NCBI GenBank assembly: GCA_018649885.1
Contig: JABIHA010000058.1
Location: 1-64,000, forward strand
DNA from: Bacteriovoracaceae bacterium
GTDB taxonomy: Bacteria; Bdellovibrionota; Bacteriovoracia; Bacteriovoracales; Bacteriovoracaceae
DNA: 64,000 nt
Reading direction: 5' to 3'
A program made the position numbers and the translations under genes. The number at the start of each line of letters is the position of its first letter. Within the stretch, counting starts at the first letter, position 1. Shown here piece after piece: positions 56,920 to 64,000 of the stretch. Below the pieces are notes generated by a model. It saw only the letters and a program-made list of their open reading frames with translations. It made no database searches and was not told the origin of the DNA.

Positions 56920-58461
56920 ATGGATAATACAGACGATTTAATCAAAACTGAGTTTTCAGAGCAAGAGCTTGAAAATGCCCTTAAGGTACTAAAAAGCTTT
57001 AGTGAAAATAGCGAGCAGCTTACTGTTTTGTCTGAAGAACAAAGAGTTGATCTACTTAAAGCATCTGGGAAACTCTCAAGACCAGACCGAGAAGAAATTA
57101 GAAAAAGACAAAAAGATGTGAAACGTCTTCGAAGACAAGTTACCAAGTCAGAAAATAAAAGAGCAAGAAGGGCCACAGGTATACGCTCAGCTAGAGAAGT
57201 TGATGTATTTGTCGCTCCTAAAATGATTGAAAATGCTAACACCAATGACTCACCTGAGCGTGAGTACAATACTCCACACGATTGTTATGTATGTAGAGCA
57301 AAGTTCACGAGTGTTCACCACTTCTACGATACAATGTGCAAAAGCTGTGCTGACATAAATTATTTTAAACGCTATCAAAAAGCCGATCTCACAGGCCAGG
57401 TCGCCTTGATCACTGGATCTAGACTTAAAATTGGATACCAGGCCACTCTCCTACTCCTTAGAGCAGGTGCAACGGTCATTGCCACAACTCGCTTTCCCGT
57501 TGATTCGGCCCTTAGATACTCAAAAGAGCCAGAATTTGAAAAATGGGGTCACCGCCTTCAAATTTATGGGCTGGATCTTAGACACACCCCAAGCGTAGAG
57601 ATTTTTGCTACATATATTGAAAAGACATATGAGCGTCTAGATATTCTCATTAACAATGCGGCCCAAACAGTCAGAAGGCCTAGTGGATTTTACTCCCATC
57701 TTATGGAATATGAAAGAAACCCAGAGAGGGTTTTAACTGCTGGGGCAACAAGTCTTTTGTCAAAGCATCACGCGTGTATAGGAAAACTTGAGGCGCACAT
57801 ATCTGGTGACAAAAATTTACCCGTTGCCTGGCATAGTGACGCTCCAGGAGTTGGAATTCGTGCATCAGCGGAGCTTTCTCAGATCCCCTATAGCTTTGAT
57901 AACTCACTTGTTAGTGACGAAGTATTTCCTGTAGGAGAGCTCGACTGTGATCTTCAACAAGTTGATCTTAGAAAATCCAATAGCTGGAGGTTAAGACTTG
58001 GAGAAATTCAAGCACCTGAGATGCTTGAGGTTCAGCTAGTCAATGCTGTAGCACCATTTGTCCTGGTTAATCGTTTAATCAAACTTATGAGAAAAGACTA
58101 CACTGGAAAAAAACATATTGTGAATGTGACGGCGATGGAGGGGAAGTTTCACCGCTTTAAAAAAGAAGACCGCCACCCTCACACAAATATGGCCAAAGCT
58201 GCACTCAATATGATGACCCACACTTCGGCGTTAGATTTTGCAAAAGATGGGATTTACATGAATGCTGTGGATACGGGCTGGGTTACAGATGAAGACCCTG
58301 CAATATTGTCCAATAAGAAAGTTGAGATTCACGATTTTCAACCACCACTTGATATTGTCGACGGTGCAGCAAGAGTATGTGACCCTTTCTTTGATGGAAT
58401 TAATACAGGTAAGCATTGGTGTGGTAAATTTTTAAAAGATTACTTTCCTATTGATTGGTAG
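56920..58461 (+). CDS. SDR-fold oxidoreductase-like protein with N-terminal CxxC domain
   Basis: 513 residues. Residues 1-100 are charged and coiled; C122-x2-C125 and C140-x2-C143 ([18 protein letters not shown]) may bind zinc. A Rossmann SDR domain follows: TGSRLKIG (165-172), [19 protein letters not shown], then [10 protein letters not shown]. The usual YxxxK is TNMAK (Thr replaces Tyr), and there is a long insert after NNAAQ. It may bind NAD(P) without standard chemistry. It faces a small orphan gene with a 1-bp gap. Confidence 0.8.
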   Translation: MDNTDDLIKTEFSEQELENALKVLKSFSENSEQLTVLSEEQRVDLLKASGKLSRPDREEIRKRQKDVKRLRRQVTKSENKRARRATGIRSAREVDVFVAPKMIENANTNDSPEREYNTPHDCYVCRAKFTSVHHFYDTMCKSCADINYFKRYQKADLTGQVALITGSRLKIGYQATLLLLRAGATVIATTRFPVDSALRYSKEPEFEKWGHRLQIYGLDLRHTPSVEIFATYIEKTYERLDILINNAAQTVRRPSGFYSHLMEYERNPERVLTAGATSLLSKHHACIGKLEAHISGDKNLPVAWHSDAPGVGIRASAELSQIPYSFDNSLVSDEVFPVGELDCDLQQVDLRKSNSWRLRLGEIQAPEMLEVQLVNAVAPFVLVNRLIKLMRKDYTGKKHIVNVTAMEGKFHRFKKEDRHPHTNMAKAALNMMTHTSALDFAKDGIYMNAVDTGWVTDEDPAILSNKKVEIHDFQPPLDIVDGAARVCDPFFDGINTGKHWCGKFLKDYFPIDW

Positions 58462-58462
58462 C

Positions 58463-58870
58463 TCACTTCAAAATTTTAATTTCTTTTTGGAGGCGTGTAA
58501 CTTCCTTTTGGTGGGAAACAATAAATTGTTGTGAGGCAGGTCGATCTAGATCTTTTTGCCAATAATCAAGAGAAGCTTCAGCACTTTTCAGTAAATCTGG
58601 AAGCATCTTCTTCGCCTCGGCATTAGAAATACGCGTGATCCCCTCATCAGTATATCCATTGCCTACACCAGACTCTGAGTCGTGATCATAGTGATAGATA
58701 TAATAAGTAAGGCAGTGCTGACACTTTCTTAGTTCACCATCTGTAGCATATCCACCAATGGTACTAAGCTCACTTACCTCTTTAGGTAACCTCTTAGGCG
58801 TGTGAAGCTTTTCCACCATCAAAGTCTTTGGAATATTTTTGCAGCTAGAGCAATTTTCAAAATCAGTCAT
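58463..58870 (-). CDS. Small zinc-ribbon-like protein
   Basis: Start taken at MTDFENCSSC (58870); a longer upstream frame has no protein character. 135 residues with CSSC (residues 7-10) and CQHC near residue 52, which could form a zinc ribbon, then an acidic middle (YHYDHDSESGVGNGYTDE) and a helical tail. Family not recognised. Probably cytoplasmic. Confidence 0.65.
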   Translation of the reverse strand: MTDFENCSSCKNIPKTLMVEKLHTPKRLPKEVSELSTIGGYATDGELRKCQHCLTYYIYHYDHDSESGVGNGYTDEGITRISNAEAKKMLPDLLKSAEASLDYWQKDLDRPASQQFIVSHQKEVTRLQKEIKILK

Positions 58871-58937
58871 ATAGTTATTATATTCAATAATCGATGGATC
58901 GAAAGTAAGTTCTATAACAGACAAAAATGAACAGAGA

Positions 58938-60101
58938 CTAAAACTGGATATTAGTGATGGGACAGATAAACTCAGACAGACGCATCTTGTAGTCCTGTTC
59001 AAACTCTTCTCTTGAAATGTATGCAAGCTCGGAAAATTTAGATTTCTTTATATCTGCAATAAGATCATAGGGAAGATCTTGTTCGAAAGTGTCTAGCCCG
59101 TCATCAAGTTCATTTAAAAGTGTCTTAAATCCTCTAATATAGCCAAAAGCTTGGTCTTGTCTTTTGTATCCTTCAAAAAGGGCCGCCACTATCTCAGCTT
59201 TTTCGGTCAGTGATAAAAGACTACTTTCCCCTAAAACCTTGCCCCAATCATCCATAAATGGCCCCACCGGAATCAAAAACTTGTAGGATTTTCGTATACA
59301 CTTAGGTTGCCTCATAGACATGTGGCGATGATTTTCTTTTGAGCAAAATTCTTTGTTAACTTTTCCTGTGTAAACCAAAATGGGTGAATAGGCGCTATTG
59401 AGAGTATGACCTAGCTTGTAGATTTCCTGATAAAATGGATCACTAGAATCCATCTGCCATTGGTCTACCACCCTATCTAGGTCTCCGAAGTTATGGGCCA
59501 TAAGGGGAGCCGCTCGTAAAAAATTTAAGTGGTCTCGGTCTTCTCTCAATTGAAGTAGTATCTTTTCTTCTTTTCTAATTTCAAGGAGAATAAGCTCCGC
59601 CATTTGTGAGGCCAACTGGGTTTTGCGATTTTTAACAAGAGCGCAGTATGCACCGATGGCCACACTCAACCAGGTACCTTCATGAGTGCTCATAACTTGA
59701 TGGTTTAAGCTATTATAGGATTTTCTATTGGTAACCTGTGAGTAATCCCACTCCCAAGAGGCCATAGTGGTTTTTGCCATCTTCTCTATAAATTTTAGAA
59801 TCTGTCCGTGTTTCCAAAGGCCTTCTCGAATTTGATTATCAACGTCTGTGGGAACAAAGGTTCCAGCAGTACTCCAATGGGCGCAAAGGCAGATATGAAA
59901 ATATTCGGCTAAATCAATATTTTTTAAGAGTTTTAGGTTTTTTTTATAGAAGCGGAGTTTTTCTAGGTATTCACATTTTGGAGATTTGCTATCGATCTCC
60001 CCTTTAAATAAAAAGGGGGCGGTATTTTCCACGTGCTGTAAAAGGATATTAGGTGATATCCCACTCAGTACGGTTCCCGATTGTAGTTTCTTTTTTGCCA
60101 T
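58938..60101 (-). CDS. Uncharacterised helical protein
   Basis: 387 residues from MAKKKLQSG (60101); an upstream GTG at 60140 adds a doubtful extension. Mostly alpha-helical, no signal or TM segment, and several Trp/His residues. I find no known motif. The gap to the next gene (58870) is 67 bp on the same strand, so they may be cotranscribed. Confidence 0.65.
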   Translation of the reverse strand: MAKKKLQSGTVLSGISPNILLQHVENTAPFLFKGEIDSKSPKCEYLEKLRFYKKNLKLLKNIDLAEYFHICLCAHWSTAGTFVPTDVDNQIREGLWKHGQILKFIEKMAKTTMASWEWDYSQVTNRKSYNSLNHQVMSTHEGTWLSVAIGAYCALVKNRKTQLASQMAELILLEIRKEEKILLQLREDRDHLNFLRAAPLMAHNFGDLDRVVDQWQMDSSDPFYQEIYKLGHTLNSAYSPILVYTGKVNKEFCSKENHRHMSMRQPKCIRKSYKFLIPVGPFMDDWGKVLGESSLLSLTEKAEIVAALFEGYKRQDQAFGYIRGFKTLLNELDDGLDTFEQDLPYDLIADIKKSKFSELAYISREEFEQDYKMRLSEFICPITNIQF

Positions 60102-60246
60102 GCCCGAGTCATACCACGACAAGCTCAAAAAAATGACCAAAAACCACTATTTCTATCAATTTTTAAATAGTTAGACTTGCTAGAAAGAAATGAAATTACG
60201 TAATGGGTGTGTTACAAAAGCTCAGCTCATAGAAGGTACAAGATAG

Positions 60247-61104
60247 ATGTTAGACAAAATATCAATCAGATTAAACAAATACATTGCTCAAAGTGGCATG
60301 TGCTCGAGACGTGAGGCAGATCGTTACATTGACGAAGGCAAAGTTATCATCAATGGCAAACAGGCCGGCGTGGGTGACCAGGTATTCCCAGGTGATAGCG
60401 TAAACGTTAATGGAAAAAAGATTGAGCCCCGAGATGAGGAACGCTTGATTTTCCTTGCTTTAAATAAACCAATTGGCATAGTTAGTACCACTGAGAGTAG
60501 CGAGCGAAGCAATATTGTAGACTTCGTAGGTCACCCCACCCGCATTTTTCCCATTGGTCGTTTGGATAAAGATTCACAAGGCTTGATCTTTCTTACTAAT
60601 AATGGAGATCTGGTCAATAAGATTCTTCGCGCTGGCAACAATCACGAGAAAGAGTACCTAGTCACAGTAAATAGGCACATTACCGAGGACTTCCTTAAGG
60701 GTATGAGTAGCGGTGTACCCATTCTAGGAGTTATGACAAAAAAATGTAAGGTTCAAAAAGAATCTACAGATGTTTTTAGAATTACACTTATTCAGGGAAT
60801 GAATCGCCAAATTCGCCGTATGTGTGAACATTTTAATTTTGAGGTAACGAGGCTTGAGCGCGTTCGAATTATGAATGTGGGCCTTAAAGATTTGCCTGTT
60901 GGGGACTGGCGAGATCTATCGCAAGATGAGTTGAAGACACTATTTACACTAACAGAAGACTCGTCTTCCGCTTCCGCGAAGGAAGCAAAAAAGAAGAATT
61001 CTCCAAAGCGATCAAAAAGGCCATCTAAAGAATTTAAGTTTAAAATCGACAGTGAACCAAAAAAGAGATTGGGGCACTCGAGCAAAAAACAAAGAAGACG
61101 ATAG
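60247..61104 (+). CDS. rluF: 23S rRNA pseudouridine synthase RluF
   Basis: 285 residues. An S4 domain ([32 protein letters not shown]) precedes the catalytic [22 protein letters not shown] (Asp of RLD) and [13 protein letters not shown] with VRIMNVGL, the RluF signature. It modifies 23S rRNA U2604 in E. coli. A Lys/Arg-rich tail (60 residues, [14 protein letters not shown]) extends beyond the usual core and may bind RNA. Confidence 0.9.
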   Translation: MLDKISIRLNKYIAQSGMCSRREADRYIDEGKVIINGKQAGVGDQVFPGDSVNVNGKKIEPRDEERLIFLALNKPIGIVSTTESSERSNIVDFVGHPTRIFPIGRLDKDSQGLIFLTNNGDLVNKILRAGNNHEKEYLVTVNRHITEDFLKGMSSGVPILGVMTKKCKVQKESTDVFRITLIQGMNRQIRRMCEHFNFEVTRLERVRIMNVGLKDLPVGDWRDLSQDELKTLFTLTEDSSSASAKEAKKKNSPKRSKRPSKEFKFKIDSEPKKRLGHSSKKQRRR

Positions 61105-61264
61105 CTGCCCCGTAAATCAATACCTGTTATTTATAAATAAAAACCACCCTATCTCTAAAAAATGATATAGATGACCAATTTTATTAAATTCCAGTAAGGA
61201 AAATTTGATTGTTATTACTTAAAAATGACCGATTATATAGTATATACATTTTTTGAGGTATTAA

Positions 61265-63172
61265 ATGATAAAGAGTCTCAAAAACAGCAGCGACCTTTAC
61301 TACCTCGTTGGTGTGATAATACTAAGTGTATCAATACACATCTTCTCACTCATCGCATCGAGGACCTTTCTTTCTAGCTGGAGTTTAGTTCACTACCCCC
61401 TTCATACTGCTCTTGAAATCGGAGGCTCATTTATCGCCTTCTTGGTAGCATCATCGCTCATAGTTTTGGAAAAGAATGGCAGAGGAACATCTTATAACTA
61501 TATTATCGCCATGGCGTTACTCGGAATGGGAATTTTTGATGGGTTCCACTCATTTGTCCACGCTGGTAAAGAATTTGTCTTACTTCACAGTATGGCCACG
61601 CTATGGGGGGGATCTCTTTTTGTATTGATCTTTCTCCCTCGCCCTCTAAGGACAAAAATCAAACTTTCTTGGTGCATGGGAATAGGATTGGTTTCTGTGG
61701 CACTTTGCCTTCTCGTAATATCAAAACCTCATATCTTTCCAAATATGCTAAGAAATGGTCAGTTCACAATGTGGGCAAAGGCACTCAATATTATGGGGGG
61801 GATTTTCCTGATCCTGACCTCTATGAAGTTTATTTTGTATTTTGTGAAAAAGAGAAACTTCGATGATTTCCTTTTTTTCCTTCACACCCTTCTTTTTGGA
61901 CTCGCTGCAGTTATGTTTGAACAATCTCAACTTTGGGACGCTGCCTGGTGGGGATGGCACTTCCTCCGATTTTTTGCCTACGCTGTTGCTGCTTGGTTTG
62001 TCATAAAAAGCGTCAAAGCCTCCATGCGCGAAATAGCTGACAAAGAGTTAGAACGTAGTCTCATTTTAGAAAATAACTTTTTCCTTAAAACTATTTTGGA
62101 TTCTTTTGAGGATTTTGTGTTTGTATTTGACCAAAACAACCAGTATTCATTTTGCAGTAACTCCGTTGTTGAAACACTCGGTTACGATTTAAAAAAGTTT
62201 TCTAACAAAAATATGGAGGAGGTCAAAGATATTGTTTTGAAAAGTCACAAGAAAAAAACAAATGTATTAGAGGCGGCAATTGAAGAGTTTTACATGGTAA
62301 ATTTAAAGGGCGAAAATGTTCCAATTTCTATATCTATCAAAGACTTGACTAACAGCAAGAGAAAAGAGATTGGAAAAATATTAATTTTCAAAAATTTGAT
62401 AAAGCTTAAACTGCGAGAGAATTTAATAAACCTTCAAAAAGAAAAAATCATCAATTCTTCAAAACTAGCTTCGTTAGGAGAAATGGCAGGAGGGATTGCC
62501 CATGAGATTAATAATCCGTTGACAATCATTTCATCCTCTACCTATGTTTTAAAAAAGATCATTAAGAAAGGTAAACTTAGTGAGGATTCTGTTAATAAAG
62601 TCATCTCAGATATTGAAACGACGGTAAATAGAATAAGCAAAATCATCAATGGTCTGAAAACAGTTTCAAGGGACTCAAGTGGTTTTAGCTTAGAAAAAAC
62701 TACACTTGGGGAAATCTTCAGTGATGTCTTAGGACTCTGCTCAGAGCGCTTTAAAAACAATGACACCAGGCTTGAAGTGAATACTGATTCAAAAGAATTC
62801 AAAACGGTATTTAAATGTGACAGAGTTCAACTCTCACAAGTGCTACTCAATATGCTGGGAAATGCATATGACGCCGTGGAAGACTTAGATGAAAGATGGG
62901 TAAAAATTGAACTGACTGAAAGTGATGATTTTTTCACCCTGGCCATTACCGACAGTGGACATGGCATTTCAGAGGAAGTTCGAAAAAGGATATTTAATCC
63001 ATTTTTCACCACCAAAATAACGGGAAAGGGAACAGGCCTAGGACTATCCATCTCAAAAACAATTATTGAAAAACATGGTGGTTCACTTGAAATCGACAGG
63101 GGTTGCCAAAACACGTGCTTTATCATTACGCTGTCAAAAAAACTTTCAAAAGATAGTTTAGATGTGGACTAG
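61265..63172 (+). CDS. Membrane sensor histidine kinase with seven-helix N-terminal domain and PAS
   Basis: 635 residues after GAGGT. Seven hydrophobic helices in the first 250 residues (MASE-type sensor, possibly MASE3: [22 protein letters not shown]), a PAS domain ([20 protein letters not shown]), then His[18 protein letters not shown] with the phospho-His, and HATPase boxes [17 protein letters not shown] and [11 protein letters not shown]. It phosphorylates an unseen regulator; none is adjacent. It overlaps the convergent helicase gene by 4 bp. Confidence 0.88.
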   Translation: MIKSLKNSSDLYYLVGVIILSVSIHIFSLIASRTFLSSWSLVHYPLHTALEIGGSFIAFLVASSLIVLEKNGRGTSYNYIIAMALLGMGIFDGFHSFVHAGKEFVLLHSMATLWGGSLFVLIFLPRPLRTKIKLSWCMGIGLVSVALCLLVISKPHIFPNMLRNGQFTMWAKALNIMGGIFLILTSMKFILYFVKKRNFDDFLFFLHTLLFGLAAVMFEQSQLWDAAWWGWHFLRFFAYAVAAWFVIKSVKASMREIADKELERSLILENNFFLKTILDSFEDFVFVFDQNNQYSFCSNSVVETLGYDLKKFSNKNMEEVKDIVLKSHKKKTNVLEAAIEEFYMVNLKGENVPISISIKDLTNSKRKEIGKILIFKNLIKLKLRENLINLQKEKIINSSKLASLGEMAGGIAHEINNPLTIISSSTYVLKKIIKKGKLSEDSVNKVISDIETTVNRISKIINGLKTVSRDSSGFSLEKTTLGEIFSDVLGLCSERFKNNDTRLEVNTDSKEFKTVFKCDRVQLSQVLLNMLGNAYDAVEDLDERWVKIELTESDDFFTLAITDSGHGISEEVRKRIFNPFFTTKITGKGTGLGLSISKTIIEKHGGSLEIDRGCQNTCFIITLSKKLSKDSLDVD

Positions 63173-64000
63173 AGAAAACCTACTTTAAATTTTCGATTTT
63201 TAATTTTTCCAGATCTTAGTTTGAAGACTACCTCTTCCGCCTTTTCGCTAACAATAGCGACAAAGCTTGTAACATTTGTGACAGAGATTTTGCCAATCTC
63301 TTTAAAGTCTAACCCAACTTCTCCAACGATAGCACCAACAATGTCCCCAGGTCTCAATTTATCTTTCTTTCCACCACTAATATAAATAGTGGTCATAGGT
63401 GGAGTTAAGTCATATTCGCTTGCACTAGATAACTCTTTAATAGACTGGGGTTGAAATTTTTTGCCGCTTATCTCCGAAATTTCCTCAAATTCGTCAACTT
63501 GCTTTGCTGTAAAAAAACTAATGGCAATACCTTTTTTTCCCGCCCGAGCAGTCCTACCTACTCGGTGAACATAAACTTCTGGACTAAAAGGGAGATCAAA
63601 ATTAATAACTAGCTCAAGATCTTGAATATCAAGCCCTCTTGCAGCCACATCGGTTGCCACAAGTGCGGACAAACTTCTATTTGAAAACATTGTAAGCACT
63701 TCGGTTCTATCATTTTGCAGTAAATCCCCATGGATCGCCTCAGCATATACCTTATTTTGCCTTAGAAATTTGGCAACACTATCTGAGATGATTTTTGTTT
63801 TACAAAATACCAGAAATCTATCGGGCCTGTAATGGGCCAAGACTCTAAGTAACGCCTCTTCCTTATCCTTGTGAGATTCAAGCTCAAAAAAACTTTGTTC
63901 AATAATGTCTTTAGAATGCTCTGTATCCACTTCAACAAGCTCCGCATCACTTTGAAGTTCAAGTCCAAGATCTTTTATGGCCTCTGGAAAAGTTGCTGAA
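63169..64000 (-). CDS. dbpA: DbpA-type DEAD-box RNA helicase (5' end outside window)
   Basis: The frame is open to the right edge. Motif III SATFPE is at the edge, then [17 protein letters not shown] (motif V) and [13 protein letters not shown] (motif VI). A C-terminal RNA-binding domain of DbpA type follows ([24 protein letters not shown]...[20 protein letters not shown]). It remodels 23S rRNA in large-subunit assembly. About 277 C-terminal residues are present of an expected ~460. Confidence 0.92.
   Translation of the reverse strand, partial: SATFPEAIKDLGLELQSDAELVEVDTEHSKDIIEQSFFELESHKDKEEALLRVLAHYRPDRFLVFCKTKIISDSVAKFLRQNKVYAEAIHGDLLQNDRTEVLTMFSNRSLSALVATDVAARGLDIQDLELVINFDLPFSPEVYVHRVGRTARAGKKGIAISFFTAKQVDEFEEISEISGKKFQPQSIKELSSASEYDLTPPMTTIYISGGKKDKLRPGDIVGAIVGEVGLDFKEIGKISVTNVTSFVAIVSEKAEEVVFKLRSGKIKNRKFKVGFL

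Overview
The window looks like chromosomal DNA of an AT-rich Gram-negative bacterium. It encodes several Sec signal peptides and lipoproteins, an RND pump, SPOR and LysM envelope proteins, and large Ig-like and propeller surface lipoproteins. Gene content and style (TPR plus winged-helix regulators, a DUF222-like HNH endonuclease, SelO, many secreted orphans) suggest Bdellovibrionota, perhaps the Bacteriovoracales. That placement is inference; there is no rRNA gene to prove it. I saw no tRNA, rRNA or CRISPR array.

Bases 1-31000 are an accessory-looking stretch: a repeat-bearing surface protein cut by the left edge, secreted proteins and lipoproteins, a serine hydrolase, a TPR regulator, an orphan RND permease, SelO, a YebC-family protein, a 1384-residue secreted orphan, a CREST-family membrane protein and a matrixin-like lipoprotein. 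Several decayed genes lie here: an HD-GYP remnant, three otherwise intact frames each broken by one stop codon, an aminotransferase remnant and a truncated hydroxylase. At 26965-28864 an HNH endonuclease gene sits between 205-bp inverted arms that are about 95 percent identical, with direct tandem copies of the same sequence on the left. This is the best candidate for an undescribed mobile or repeat system.

Bases 32186-44642 form a copper and nitrous-oxide region. A csoR-copA operon with a CsoR-like operator lies beside nosL. A long cluster on the + strand follows: Sec-type (clade II) nosZ, an unrecognised 174-residue exported protein, two c-type cytochromes, a NosB-like membrane protein, nosD, nosF and nosY. 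NapG/NapH-type nosG and nosH face it on the other strand. Together they would carry electrons from quinol through the cytochromes to periplasmic NosZ and supply its copper. An array of six AGATCATT units lies in the nosL-nosZ intergenic region.

Bases 44768-64000 hold a truncated HAD gene and a decayed FG-GAP gene, then a TPR protein with a LysM/coiled-coil/SPOR protein, a 1687-residue Ig/propeller lipoprotein, a LysR regulator, a secreted DUF952 protein, an unusual SDR, two orphans, RluF, a membrane histidine kinase, and the C-terminal part of a DbpA-type RNA helicase cut by the right edge.
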